A stretch of DNA of 64,000 nt, from positions 1-64,000 of the forward strand of contig CAKRZR010000007.1 of NCBI GenBank assembly GCA_934433485.1, written 5' to 3'. Source of the stretch: an uncultured Eubacteriales bacterium. Its GTDB lineage: Bacteria > Bacillota > Clostridia > Oscillospirales > CAG-272. The translations under genes were made by a program, and so were the position numbers. The notes below the pieces were generated by a model, which had not been told where the DNA came from, searched no databases, and worked only from the letters and a program-made list of their open reading frames with translations. Positions 24,421-37,585 of the stretch are shown here, in pieces (the stretch's first letter is position 1; each line of letters opens with the position of its first letter).

Positions 24421-26499
24421 TTACTTGCCGCTGCGCGCCTTGATGATGGATTCGTGAACGCTCTTCGGCACCTCAGCGAAGTGATCCGGCTCCATGGAGT
24501 AGGTACCACGACCCTGGGAACGGGAACGAAGAACGGTAGCGTAGCCGAACATCTCAGACAGCGGGATGAACGCAGTGATCTGGAACGCGCCGAAGACGTT
24601 TTCCATGGACTGGATCTGACCGCGTCTCTGGTTGATGTCGCCGATAACGTCGCCCATGTATTCTTCCGGGATAACGACGACGACCTTCATGATCGGCTCG
24701 GTGAGGACGGGATCTGCCTTCTGCATCGCATCCTTGAACGCCATGGAACCGGCGATCTTGAATGCCATTTCAGAGGAGTCGACCTCGTGATAGGAACCGT
24801 CGTACAGGTTGACCTTCACGTCCACGACGTTGTAGCCGGCGAGAACACCATTCTGCATCGCGCTTTCGATACCTGCCTGTACAGCGGGGATATATTCCTT
24901 CGGGATCGCGCCGCCGACGACGGTATTCTCGAATACGAAGCCTGCGCCGGGTTCGTTCGGTTCGATACGGATCTTAACGTGACCGTACTGACCCTTACCA
25001 CCGGACTGGCGGGCGTATTTGAGATCGGATTCAGCGGGACGACGGATGGTTTCTTTATAGGCGACCTGCGGACGACCTACATTTGCTTCCACCTTGAATT
25101 CGCGGAGCAGACGGTCAACGATGATTTCCAGATGGAGCTCGCCCATACCGGCAATGATGGTCTGACCGGTGTCCTCGTCGGTGTAGGTGCGGAAGGTCGG
25201 GTCCTCTTCAGCAAGCTTTGCGAGAGCGATACCCATCTTTTCTTCACCGGCCTTGGTTTTCGGCTCGATGGCGACGCGGATAACAGGTTCCGGGAATTCC
25301 ATGGACTCAAGGACGATCGGGTTCTTTTCATCGCAGAAAGTGTCGCCGGTCGTGGTGTTCTTGACAGAAACAACGGCAGCGATATCGCCGGCGTAGCAGG
25401 TGTCAATGTCCTTACGATCGTTGGCGTGCATCTGGAGGATACGACCGAAACGTTCTCTTGCGCGCTTGGTGGGGTTGTACGCGGTCTGACCGGTCTGGAT
25501 CATACCGGAGTATACGCGGAAGAAGCAGAGCTTTCCGACGTACGGGTCGGTCATGATCTTGAACGCGAGAGCCGCGAATGGTTCCTCGTCGGAGGAATGA
25601 CGAACCTCTTCTTCCTCGGTCACGGGATTGATACCCTTGATCGGGGGAATATCGGTCGGCGCGGGCATATAGTCCACGATTGCGTCGAGGAGCTTCTGTA
25701 CGCCCTTGTTCTTGTACGAGGTACCGCAGATCACGGGTACGAACTTATTGGCGATGGTGGCGCGACGGATAGCAGCCTTTACGTCATCGGTGGTAAATTC
25801 CTCACCCTCGATGTACTTCTCGAAAAATTCCTCATCGGATTCCGCGAGGGATTCGAGCATAGCAGCGTGATACTCTTCCGCCTTGCCGCGCATATCCTCC
25901 GGAATGGGTTCTACGCGCATATCCTTGCCGAGTTCATCGTAGTAAATATCGGCTTCCATGTTGATCAGGTCAATGATCCCACGGAAGGTTTCCTCAGCCC
26001 CGATGGGAAGCTGAATCGGAACAGCGTTGGCTTTGAGACGTTCCTTCATCATATCTACGACATGGTAGAAGTTTGCGCCCATGATGTCCATTTTGTTGAC
26101 GTACGCCATACGGGGAACGCCGTATTTGGTGGCCTGTCTCCAAACGGTTTCAGACTGCGGTTCAACGCCGCCCTTTGCGCAGAATACGGTTACAGAGCCA
26201 TCGAGCACACGGAGGGAACGCTCAACTTCAACGGTGAAGTCGACGTGACCGGGGGTGTCGATGATATTGATGCGCGTATTCTTCCAGAAGCACGTGGTCG
26301 CCGCGGAGGTAATGGTGATACCTCTTTCCTGTTCCTGTTCCATCCAGTCCATGGTCGCGGAGCCCTCGTGGGTTTCGCCGATCTTATGGGTCTTTCCGGT
26401 GTAGAACAGAATGCGTTCCGTAGTGGTCGTCTTACCGGCATCAATGTGTGCCATGATACCGATGTTCCGGGTACGCTCAAGTGAATAATCCCTTGGCAT
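24421..26499 (-). CDS. fusA: Elongation factor G
   Basis: The 692-residue product is complete EF-G, the translocation GTPase. Motifs AHIDAGKTT, DTPGHVDFTVEVERSL and NKMD form the G domain, and the domain IV segment with GKGQYGHVKIRIEP and the domain V segment with GDVIGDINQRRGQI are in place. AAAGGAG lies 12 bp before the ATG. It sits in the standard str operon order after rpsG. No second fusA is seen. Confidence 0.99.
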   Translation of the reverse strand: MPRDYSLERTRNIGIMAHIDAGKTTTTERILFYTGKTHKIGETHEGSATMDWMEQEQERGITITSAATTCFWKNTRINIIDTPGHVDFTVEVERSLRVLDGSVTVFCAKGGVEPQSETVWRQATKYGVPRMAYVNKMDIMGANFYHVVDMMKERLKANAVPIQLPIGAEETFRGIIDLINMEADIYYDELGKDMRVEPIPEDMRGKAEEYHAAMLESLAESDEEFFEKYIEGEEFTTDDVKAAIRRATIANKFVPVICGTSYKNKGVQKLLDAIVDYMPAPTDIPPIKGINPVTEEEEVRHSSDEEPFAALAFKIMTDPYVGKLCFFRVYSGMIQTGQTAYNPTKRARERFGRILQMHANDRKDIDTCYAGDIAAVVSVKNTTTGDTFCDEKNPIVLESMEFPEPVIRVAIEPKTKAGEEKMGIALAKLAEEDPTFRTYTDEDTGQTIIAGMGELHLEIIVDRLLREFKVEANVGRPQVAYKETIRRPAESDLKYARQSGGKGQYGHVKIRIEPNEPGAGFVFENTVVGGAIPKEYIPAVQAGIESAMQNGVLAGYNVVDVKVNLYDGSYHEVDSSEMAFKIAGSMAFKDAMQKADPVLTEPIMKVVVVIPEEYMGDVIGDINQRRGQIQSMENVFGAFQITAFIPLSEMFGYATVLRSRSQGRGTYSMEPDHFAEVPKSVHESIIKARSGK

Positions 26500-26668
26500 A
26501 TTGCATTCATTCTCCTTTACGAATGGGGCGAGTGGAGCGAACGATCCATGGTGGCGCGGCGCCTCGCAGCATCACGCGGCACGAAGCTTTGGATCGCCCA
26601 AAAGTAGGTTGTTTATGAAAAATTGTACGATTGCTTGGGAAATCCGAAATTGACGGGTGGCAGTCCGA

Positions 26669-27139
26669 TCAATAACGGAAGTGTGCGAACGCCTTGTTGG
26701 CTTCCGCCATTCTATGGGTCTCTTCCTTCTTCTTGAACGCGCCGCCGGTGCTGTTCTTGGCGTCCATGATCTCCGCGGCTAAGCGGTCCGCCATGGTCTT
26801 TTCACCTCTGGTGCGCGAGAAGGCTACGAGCCAACGCAGACCAAGGGTCTGACGTCTCTCGGGACGGACTTCCATAGGAACCTGGTAGTTGGAGCCGCCG
26901 ACACGACGAGCCTTGACTTCCAGCGTAGGCATAATGTTTTCAAGGGCTTCCGTGAAAACTTCCAGCGGATTCTGACCGAGCTTGGTTTCGATGATGGCGA
27001 AAGCGTCATACACGATCTTCTGCGCGACGCCTTTTTTGCCGTCGTACATGATATTGTTCACCAGCTTGGTAACGAGCTTGGAATTGTACAGCGGATCCGG
27101 TAAAACATCTCTTTTTGAAATCTGACCTCTTCTAGACAC
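26669..27139 (-). CDS. rpsG: 30S ribosomal protein S7
   Basis: The start is taken as GTG at 27139, because AAGGAGGG lies directly before it and the resulting 156 residues equal the family length; an ATG at 27157 would place the ribosome site inside the gene. S7 nucleates the 30S head and contacts E-site tRNA. Conserved segments include SRRGQISKRDVLPDP, GGSNYQVPMEVRPERR and ALRWLVAFSR-type LGLRWLVAFSRTRGEKTM. It lies between rpsL and fusA. Confidence 0.98.
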   Translation of the reverse strand: MSRRGQISKRDVLPDPLYNSKLVTKLVNNIMYDGKKGVAQKIVYDAFAIIETKLGQNPLEVFTEALENIMPTLEVKARRVGGSNYQVPMEVRPERRQTLGLRWLVAFSRTRGEKTMADRLAAEIMDAKNSTGGAFKKKEETHRMAEANKAFAHFRY

Positions 27140-27277
27140 TGTTCTTCCCTCCTTCATGAAAATTATGATATCACAGGTACTCGAAAGAAATCTTCCGTAA
27201 GTGCGGACCAGACTCGGAACATTTATTACGCATAAAGGTTACGATGTGGGTACACACAAACGAGGCTTGGTGCGCGA

Positions 27278-27691
27278 TTATTTCTTCGGTCTCTTTGCAC
27301 CGTACTTGGAGCGGGACTGCTTCCGGTTGGCAACGCCCTGGGTATCGAGCGTACCGCGGATGATGTGGTAACGTACACCAGGCAGGTCACGTACACGACC
27401 GCCGCGGATGAGAACCACGGAGTGTTCCTGCAGGTTATGACCGATGCCGGGGATGTAGCAGAGCGCTTCCATACCGTTGGTGAGACGAACCTTCGCGATC
27501 TTACGGATAGCGGAGTTCGGCTTCTTCGGGGTACGGGTTTCAACCTTGGTGCAAACGCCGCGCTTCTGCGGTGCGTGCTGATCCGTGTTCGCCTTCTTCA
27601 GAGAGTTGTAGCCCTGCTGGAGAACAGGCGCCTTGGACTTGTAAATCTTGTCGGTTCTGCCCTGCTTTACGAGCTGGTTAAATGTCGGCAT
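27278..27691 (-). CDS. rpsL: 30S ribosomal protein S12
   Basis: The 137-residue product is S12, part of the decoding centre. The streptomycin-relevant loop TPKKPNSA and the PGIGHNLQEHS and GGRVRDLPGVRYH segments have wild-type sequence, so no resistance substitution is apparent. GAAGGAGG precedes the ATG. It is the first gene of the str operon and has its own promoter, 120-150 bp upstream. Confidence 0.98.
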   Translation of the reverse strand: MPTFNQLVKQGRTDKIYKSKAPVLQQGYNSLKKANTDQHAPQKRGVCTKVETRTPKKPNSAIRKIAKVRLTNGMEALCYIPGIGHNLQEHSVVLIRGGRVRDLPGVRYHIIRGTLDTQGVANRKQSRSKYGAKRPKK

Positions 27692-27810
27692 TGTTTTTCC
27701 TCCTTCTTTGCGTAATAAACGATGATATACCGATCGCCGGGCGAGATGAGACCCGGTTTTCGTGTGCAGCGCACAGGAATAGACAGACTACCCCAAATGC
27801 GTACAATTGA

Positions 27811-27839
27811 TTATATCAAATGCGACCCGATTTGTCAAG
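27811..27839 (-). promoter_or_regulatory. Sigma-A promoter of the rpsL-rpsG-fusA-tuf operon
   Basis: On the minus strand consensus TTGACA (27834-27839) and TATAAT (27811-27816) are separated by 17 bp. This is the best sigma-A match in the window and shows that the str genes can be transcribed independently of rpoBC. Confidence 0.9.
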
Positions 27840-27994
27840 GCGTTTATCCATCTTTACGCATATTCTCCCAATTGCACAGGTTTTATACAAGATTCCCCCA
27901 TGTTTTATGGACTATTTTCAGGTACACGTTTTTCGACAGGTCTCCGCACGCCTTGTTTTTTTATCCGACACGCGAAATTCCGGTTAACGCGCAG

Positions 27995-28039
27995 GTGGGA
28001 AGCGTCACTTCCCGTTTTCGGTGAACTGTCGCTTCCCAC
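27995..28039 (-). terminator. Strong hairpin downstream of rpoC
   Basis: GTGGGAAGCG (27995-28004) pairs perfectly with CGCTTCCCAC (28030-28039). It is not followed by a clear U tract, so it may be a factor-assisted terminator or an mRNA 3'-end stabiliser. Confidence 0.5.
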
Positions 28040-28073
28040 GCGTCTCAGATTGCTATATATAATAATGTAGACT

Positions 28074-28136
28074 TCAGTCGTTGTCGACAGATTCTCAGTC
28101 GTTGTCGACAGATTCTCAGTCGTTGTCGACAGATTC

Positions 28137-28157
<21 letters not shown>
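28074..28157 (-). repeat. Four tandem 21-bp repeats across the rpoC stop codon
   Basis: The unit TCAGTCGTTGTCGACAGATT plus C occurs at 28074-28094, 28095-28115, 28116-28136 and 28137-28157. The last copy encodes the RpoC end ESVDND and its TGA. Because the unit is seven codons, each of the three downstream copies repeats ESVDND-stop in frame. Confidence 0.95.
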
Positions 28158-31952
<3,795 letters not shown>

Positions 31953-31987
31953 CAGCAGTATACCTTCTATATATAAATCTGGTCCGG

Positions 31988-32024
31988 CGCGCTGTCTCGT
32001 TTTTGGTCTTTCCACGACAGCGCG
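31988..32024 (-). other. Hairpin in the rpoB-rpoC gap
   Basis: CGCGCTGTC (31988-31996) pairs perfectly with GACAGCGCG (32016-32024) in the 89-bp gap. There is no U tract, so it looks like an mRNA processing or stability element rather than a terminator. Confidence 0.55.
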
Positions 32025-32041
32025 TACCGTGCGGGCATATC

Positions 32042-35000
32042 TCAGAATTCATCGTCCATGCCGTAGTCGTCGAATTTGCCGCTCTTTTCCTGCGCGAACA
32101 GCTCATCATCGTCCGGCTCCATGAGCTCGTCGTCGGGATTTTCGTCGGTGTAGGAGTCGTACAGATCATCCGTTTCGACCGTGGAGCCCACATCGTCCTC
32201 GGTGACGTCGTTTTCATCGGACACAATGTTCGGTTCGGGAATATCCTCCTCGCCGAGCTTGGCAAGTTCGATCTCCTCGCCGGCTTCATCGAGCACGCGC
32301 ATGTCGAGACCGAGAGACTGCAGCTCCTTCACAAGCACCTTGAAGGATTCCGGCACGCCCGGCGTCGGGATGTTCTGCCCCTTGACGATCGCTTCATACG
32401 TCTTGACACGACCGATGGTATCGTCGGACTTGACGGTCAGGATCTCCTGCAGCGTATAGGCGGCGCCGTATGCCTCGAGCGCCCAGACCTCCATTTCGCC
32501 GAAACGCTGACCGCCGAACTGCGCCTTGCCGCCGAGCGGCTGCTGGGTGACGAGGGAGTACGGACCGGTGGAACGCGCGTGGATCTTATCGTCGACGAGG
32601 TGGTGGAGCTTGAGGTAGTACATGATGCCGACTGTGACCGGGTTGTCGAACGGGACGCCGGTTCTGCCATCGTAGAGGATCGTCTTGCCGTCTACGATTT
32701 TGAGTCTGCCGTCGCGGCGCAGTTCTTCCTTATATTCCGCGTTGTCGGCTTCTTCCGGTGTCAGCGGACGGAGCACTCTGCCGCCGGCGCGGTCGAAGGT
32801 TTCCTCAAAGAGCTTTTTACCGTTGGTATTTTCGTTCGGCAGCACGTCGCGATCCATGTTTGCCATGGTCATGCATTCGGAGATGTCTCCCTCCGACGCG
32901 CCGTCGAATACGGGGGTCATGATCTTCCAGCCGAGCTTGCGGGCGGCGATGCCGAGATGCACCTCGAGCACCTGTCCGATGTTCATACGGGACGGCACGC
33001 CCAAGGGGTTCAGCACGATATCAAGCGGTGTGCCGTCGGGTAAGAACGGCATATCCTCCGGCGGGAGAATACGGGACACGACACCCTTGTTGCCGTGACG
33101 ACCCGCCATCTTATCGCCGACGGAGATCTTCCGCTTCTGGGCGATATAGACGCGCACGACCTTGTTGACTCCCGGCGGCAGCTCGTCTCCGGCTTCGCGT
33201 GAGAACACCTTGACGTCCACAATGATGCCCTGTTCGCCGTGCGGTACACGGAGAGAGGTATCGCGGACTTCTCTTGCCTTTTCGCCGAAGATGGCGCGCA
33301 GCAGTCTTTCCTCCGCGGTCAGCTCTGTTTCGCCCTTCGGCGTGACCTTACCGACCAGAATATCCCCGGCGCGCACCTCGGTACCCTTTTTGATGATACC
33401 TTCCTGGTTCAGATCCTTCAGCGCGTCCTCGCCGACGTTCGGGATCTCGCGGGTGATCTCCTCCGGTCCGAGCTTGGTGTCTCTCGCCTCGTGGGAGTAT
33501 TCTTCAATATGGATAGAGGTATATACGTCGTCGCGGACGAGCCGTTCGTTCAGAAGGACCGCGTCCTCGTAGTTGTAGCCTTCCCAGGTCATGAAGCCGA
33601 TGAGGGCATTCTTGCCGAGCGCGACCTCACCCTGGCTGGTGGCGGGACCGTCCGCGATGATCTGACCGGCTTCCACGCGTTCGCCCTGGGAGACGATTGG
33701 GCGCTGGTTGACGCAGGTACCCTGGTTGGAGCGTTTGAATTTGATGAGACGGTAGGTATCCTTGCTGCCGTCGTCGCAGTGCACCACGATTTCGTCCGCG
33801 GTGACCGATTCCGCGAAGCCGCCATGCTCGCACACAACGACGACGCCGGAGTCCACGGCTGCCTTATATTCCATACCGGTGCCGACGATGGGGGAATCCG
33901 TGACCATGAGCGGGACAGCCTGCTTCTGCATGTTGGAGCCCATGAGCGCGCGGGAGTTGTCGTCGTTTTCAAGGAACGGGATCATAGCGGTGGCGACGGA
34001 CACGACCATCTTCGGGGAGACGTCCATATAGTCCACACGCGCGGGATCGATTTCGAGGATCTCGGTCTTATGGCGGCCGGTGACCTTCTTTTTCACGAAG
34101 CACATATCCTCGTCCAGCGGTTCGTTTGCCTGTGCGACGATGTAATTGTCCTCGATATCGGCGGTCATATATTCGACCTCATCGGTGACTCTGTGGCGGA
34201 CGGTACCGTCGTCCAGAGTTTCGTGCACGACCTTGCGGTAGGGCGCCTCGATAAAGCCGTACTTGGAGATTTTCGCGTAGGTAGCGAGGTAGGAGATCAG
34301 ACCGATGTTCGGACCTTCCGGGGTCTCGATCGGACACATTCTGCCGTAGTGGGTATAATGTACGTCGCGGACTTCAAAGGAAGCGCGGTCACGGGACAGA
34401 CCGCCGGGACCGAGCGCGGACAGACGGCGTTTGTGCGTCAGCTCGGCAAGCGGGTTGTTCTGGTCCATGAACTGGGACAGCGGAGAGGAGCCGAAAAATT
34501 CACGGATGGCGGTGACGACGGGGCGGATATTGATGAGCGTCTGGGGAGAGAGCGCCTCGTTGTCCTGGATATTCATGCGCTCCTTGACGATCTTGTCCAT
34601 ACGGGCGAAGCCGATGCGGAGCTGATTCTGCAAAAGCTCGCCCACGCTGCGGAGGCGGCGATTGCCGAGGTGGTCAATATCGTCCACGACGCCGACGTCA
34701 TGGGAGAGGGTGAGCAGGTAGTTGATGGACGCGAGGATGTCCTCACGGGTGATATGCTTCGGGCAAAGCTCGCCGATGCGCCGTTTCGCGATGGCCTTGA
34801 TCTCATCGACGTCCCCACCGGCTTCGGCAAGGATGTCCTGGAGCACATCGAGGCGGCATTTTTCGACCACGCCGCAGTCGGTGAGCGGGAAGCCAAGGAT
34901 GTATTCCGGCTCCACGGTGCCGTTGGAGAACACCTTGATTTCGTTTTCGTCCCCGCGCTCGGCGTTCTCATCGCGCACGAGATAGACCTCGGAAACACCG

Positions 35001-35986
35001 GCGTGATCGATGGCAAGCGCGTCCTCCGCGGAGAGGGTCACGTCGGCTTCAAACAGGAGCTCGCCGGTGAGCGGGCTCACGACCGGTTTTGCCAGCGTTC
35101 TGCCGGCGATACGGTTGCCGAGCGCGAGCTTCTTATCGAACTTGTGGCGACCAACGGCGTACAGGTCGTAGCGCTTCGGGTCGAAGAAGAGGCTGTTCAT
35201 GAGGATCTCGGCGGATTCCACGATGGCGGGCTCGCCGGGACGGAGCTTTTTATAGATCTCCTTCAGGGCCTCGTCGCGGATGGAGGTCTTATTGTCGATC
35301 GCCTCGCGTTCGCAGATGTCCTTTTCTAGGGTAGCTGTGAGCTTGGGCTCCACACCGAACACCCCCCGGATCTCTTCGGGCGTTTCGATGCCGAGGGCGC
35401 GGATAAGGATGGTGACGGGGATCTTGCGGTTCTTGTCGATACGGACGTAGAACACATCGTTGGCGTCCGTTTCGTATTCGAGCCACGCGCCGCGGTACGG
35501 GATGACGGTGCAGGCGTAGGTGCGCTTGCCGGTCTTATCGACGGCGGATTCATAATAGATACCGGGGGAACGGACAAGCTGGGAGACGATGACACGCTCC
35601 GCGCCGTTGATGACGAACGTGCCCTTTTCCGTCATGAGCGGGAAATCGCCCATGAAGATCGAGGACTGCTTGACCTCGCCGGTGAGTTTATTGGAAAGGC
35701 GCACGTCGACCTTCAGCGGAGCGGCATAGTTGACGTCGCGCTCCTTGCATTCCTCCACCGGATACTTCGGCTTGGAATCAAGAGAATATCCTACAAAATC
35801 GATGAACAGGTTGCCGGAGTAGTCCGTGATCGGAGATACGTCCTCCAGCACCTCCATCAGTCCCTTGTCCAGAAACCACTGGAACGATGACTTCTGCACC
35901 TCAATGAGGTTTGGCATTTCCAGCACTTCATCGATCTTGGAAAAACTCATACGTATGTTTTTCCCGACTTTTTGCGGTCTGACCAT
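32042..35986 (-). CDS. rpoB: DNA-directed RNA polymerase subunit beta
   Basis: The 1314-residue product is complete RpoB. The rifampicin-pocket segment SQFMDQNNPLAELTHKRRL has the susceptible sequence, and the active-site segments (GYNYEDAVLLNERLV, HGNKGVVSRILP) are intact. The C-terminus continues past the conserved LGLDMRVLDE with an acidic tail of about 80 residues. GGAGTG precedes the ATG. It is preceded by a 220-nt leader with a dispersed-repeat copy and is transcribed with rpoC. The rplJ-rplL genes that usually precede it are missing here. Confidence 0.98.
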   Translation of the reverse strand: MVRPQKVGKNIRMSFSKIDEVLEMPNLIEVQKSSFQWFLDKGLMEVLEDVSPITDYSGNLFIDFVGYSLDSKPKYPVEECKERDVNYAAPLKVDVRLSNKLTGEVKQSSIFMGDFPLMTEKGTFVINGAERVIVSQLVRSPGIYYESAVDKTGKRTYACTVIPYRGAWLEYETDANDVFYVRIDKNRKIPVTILIRALGIETPEEIRGVFGVEPKLTATLEKDICEREAIDNKTSIRDEALKEIYKKLRPGEPAIVESAEILMNSLFFDPKRYDLYAVGRHKFDKKLALGNRIAGRTLAKPVVSPLTGELLFEADVTLSAEDALAIDHAGVSEVYLVRDENAERGDENEIKVFSNGTVEPEYILGFPLTDCGVVEKCRLDVLQDILAEAGGDVDEIKAIAKRRIGELCPKHITREDILASINYLLTLSHDVGVVDDIDHLGNRRLRSVGELLQNQLRIGFARMDKIVKERMNIQDNEALSPQTLINIRPVVTAIREFFGSSPLSQFMDQNNPLAELTHKRRLSALGPGGLSRDRASFEVRDVHYTHYGRMCPIETPEGPNIGLISYLATYAKISKYGFIEAPYRKVVHETLDDGTVRHRVTDEVEYMTADIEDNYIVAQANEPLDEDMCFVKKKVTGRHKTEILEIDPARVDYMDVSPKMVVSVATAMIPFLENDDNSRALMGSNMQKQAVPLMVTDSPIVGTGMEYKAAVDSGVVVVCEHGGFAESVTADEIVVHCDDGSKDTYRLIKFKRSNQGTCVNQRPIVSQGERVEAGQIIADGPATSQGEVALGKNALIGFMTWEGYNYEDAVLLNERLVRDDVYTSIHIEEYSHEARDTKLGPEEITREIPNVGEDALKDLNQEGIIKKGTEVRAGDILVGKVTPKGETELTAEERLLRAIFGEKAREVRDTSLRVPHGEQGIIVDVKVFSREAGDELPPGVNKVVRVYIAQKRKISVGDKMAGRHGNKGVVSRILPPEDMPFLPDGTPLDIVLNPLGVPSRMNIGQVLEVHLGIAARKLGWKIMTPVFDGASEGDISECMTMANMDRDVLPNENTNGKKLFEETFDRAGGRVLRPLTPEEADNAEYKEELRRDGRLKIVDGKTILYDGRTGVPFDNPVTVGIMYYLKLHHLVDDKIHARSTGPYSLVTQQPLGGKAQFGGQRFGEMEVWALEAYGAAYTLQEILTVKSDDTIGRVKTYEAIVKGQNIPTPGVPESFKVLVKELQSLGLDMRVLDEAGEEIELAKLGEEDIPEPNIVSDENDVTEDDVGSTVETDDLYDSYTDENPDDELMEPDDDELFAQEKSGKFDDYGMDDEF

Positions 35987-36026
35987 TTGCTTTCACTCCA
36001 TTCTACTTGGATACCGCTCTGTTTGC

Positions 36027-36092
36027 GGGGGGATACGAGGGGATACGGTCGCTTTTGAAAAAGCTCCGCAAAACCTTTTATGAAAAAGAGGG
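36027..36092 (+). repeat. Dispersed intergenic repeat, copy B
   Basis: The order GGGGGGATACGAGGGGATAC, GGTCGCTTTTGAAAAAGCTC, CGCAAAACCTTTTATGAAAA, AGAGGGATGAG matches the copies at 3984 and, inverted, at 9958. It lies in the transcribed rpoB leader, about 40 bp from the start codon, in antisense orientation. Confidence 0.75.
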
Positions 36093-36403
36093 ATGAGATT
36101 TCGTCTGTGCGGATCCAACTTTCTTTTTCAAATTCCCTCGAAATCCGCCTGTTTGTGGAATCTGCACTACGAAAAAGGTGCGGATTTGCAAAGAGAGCAA
36201 TTTCGTTCAGTGTACTATTTTATCACGAAATCCCGGCGAAGTCAACAACATTCCCAAAAATCAAGAGGATTTCCCGCGAATTTACATTTCGTATTTTAAA
36301 ATGTTACAAAAAAGTTATATGTAACTATTCTGTTAATTTTTACTGTTTTTCATGTGAAATCTCCGAAAAAGCGGAAATCCGCCCGGAAATTCACATTTTC
36401 CCC
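36093..36403. other. Divergent rpoB / aldolase intergenic region
   Basis: This A+T-rich stretch contains the divergent promoters of rpoB and the aldolase. An open frame through 36080-36682 is not supported as a gene: it has no ribosome site and runs into the aldolase in another frame. Confidence 0.7.
36217..36245 (-). promoter_or_regulatory. Sigma-A promoter of rpoBC
   Basis: On the minus strand TTGACT (36240-36245) and TAAAAT (36217-36222) are 17 bp apart. The leader is about 220 nt and includes repeat copy B. Confidence 0.8.
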
Positions 36404-36432
36404 TTGCTTTTTGGCGGCAAAACGGGTATAAT
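36404..36432 (+). promoter_or_regulatory. Sigma-A promoter of the aldolase gene
   Basis: TTGCTT (36404-36409) and TATAAT (36427-36432) are 17 bp apart, with a small CACGG/CCGTG hairpin in the leader. Confidence 0.85.
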
Positions 36433-36495
36433 TACACCGTTAGAAGATACACGGTGCAATCCCGTGGGATGTAAGCGAAAAAGGAGATTTTTAGT

Positions 36496-37461
36496 ATGGC
36501 ACTCGTTACCACAAAGGAAATGTTCCGCAAGGCATACGAAGGCGGCTACGCCATCGGTGCGTTCAACATCAACAACATGGAGATCGTCCAGGCGATCACG
36601 GAAGCGGCAGGCGAGCTTCGTTCTCCCGTTGTGTTGCAGGTATCCGCAGGCGCGCGCAAGTACGCGAAGCAGGAATATCTGATGGCGCTGGCACAGGCCG
36701 CGATCCGTGACGCGGACATCGACCTCGCCCTCCACCTCGACCACGGCGCGGATTTTGAGATCTGCAAGGCGTGCATCGACGGCGGCTTTACCTCCGTTAT
36801 GATCGACGGCTCCCACCACACATTCGAGGACAACATCGCCCTGACCCGCAAGGTTGTGGAATACGCGCACGAGAGAGGCGTCGTTGTCGAGGGTGAGCTG
36901 GGCAGACTGGCAGGCGTAGAGGACGATGTAAAGGTATCCGCGGAGGATTCCTCCTACACGCGTCCGGAGGAGGTTGAGGAATTCGTCACGAAGACAGGTG
37001 TGGATTCTCTCGCCATCGCGATCGGCACGAGCCACGGCGCGTACAAGTTCAAGCCGGAGCAGTGCAAGCGCAACGCCGACGGTGTGCTCGTTCCGCCGCC
37101 GCTGCGTTTCGACATTCTGGAAGAGGTCGGCAAGCGTCTGCCCGGATTCCCGATCGTACTCCACGGTGCGTCCTCCGTACCGCAGGAATACGTTCGTGAG
37201 ATCAACTCTCTCGGCGGCAAGCTCCCGGACGCCATTGGTATTCCGGAAGAAGAGCTTCGTCAGGCGGCGCGTCTGTCCGTATGCAAGATCAACATCGACT
37301 CCGACATCCGTCTCGCCATGACCGCCGGTATCCGCCGTGTTCTGACGAATCAGCCGGACGTATTCGACCCGCGGACCTACCTCTCCGTCGCGAGAACCGA
37401 GGTCAAGAAGATGGTCGAGCACAAGATCAAGGACGTACTCGGCTCCGCAAACACGCTGTAA
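36496..37461 (+). CDS. fba: Class II fructose-bisphosphate aldolase
   Basis: The 321-residue zinc aldolase interconverts fructose 1,6-bisphosphate with dihydroxyacetone phosphate and glyceraldehyde 3-phosphate in glycolysis. Zinc and phosphate-binding segments are HLDHGADFE, SVMIDGSHHTFEDN, VEGELGRLAGVED, GTSHGAYKFKP and LHGASSVPQE, with KINIDSDIR near the C-terminus. AAAAAGGAG precedes the ATG. It is monocistronic, between its own promoter and a terminator. Related class II enzymes for tagatose bisphosphate cannot be excluded, but the pattern fits Fba. Confidence 0.95.
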   Translation: MALVTTKEMFRKAYEGGYAIGAFNINNMEIVQAITEAAGELRSPVVLQVSAGARKYAKQEYLMALAQAAIRDADIDLALHLDHGADFEICKACIDGGFTSVMIDGSHHTFEDNIALTRKVVEYAHERGVVVEGELGRLAGVEDDVKVSAEDSSYTRPEEVEEFVTKTGVDSLAIAIGTSHGAYKFKPEQCKRNADGVLVPPPLRFDILEEVGKRLPGFPIVLHGASSVPQEYVREINSLGGKLPDAIGIPEEELRQAARLSVCKINIDSDIRLAMTAGIRRVLTNQPDVFDPRTYLSVARTEVKKMVEHKIKDVLGSANTL

Positions 37462-37482
37462 GCACAGCTCCAGCCACAAATC

Positions 37483-37527
37483 CCGGGGAACGCCATCCAT
37501 CCGATCGGCATTCCCCGGTTTCTTTTT
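37483..37527 (+). terminator. Intrinsic terminator of fba
   Basis: CCGGGGAA (37483-37490) pairs with TTCCCCGG (37511-37518), followed by TTTCTTTTT. Confidence 0.9.
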
Positions 37528-37585
37528 CAGGTCACGGAAACGCACCCTTTGATCTGCCAATTCTTATGATACGAGGTATTATACT

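Larger units (their letters stand above)
27692..28073 (-). other. rpoC-rpsL intergenic region
   Basis: This stretch separates the rpoC stop from rpsL. It holds the rpsL promoter, a leader hairpin (CCGGGT/CCCGG near 27738-27757) and a long perfect hairpin after rpoC. No gene was found; the L7Ae-like gene often seen between rpoC and rpsL in Firmicutes is absent. Confidence 0.7.

Noticed and set aside
23320..26484. A 1054-codon open frame on the plus strand through tuf and fusA
   Set aside because: It lies fully antisense to two unmistakable genes; strong codon bias in highly expressed G+C-rich genes leaves few stops on the opposite strand.
33239..35329. A 696-codon open frame antisense to rpoB
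   Set aside because: Same cause: codon-bias shadow of a conserved gene.
36080..36682. 200-codon frame overlapping the start of the aldolase gene
   Set aside because: It crosses the divergent promoters and the aldolase in a different frame and has no ribosome site.
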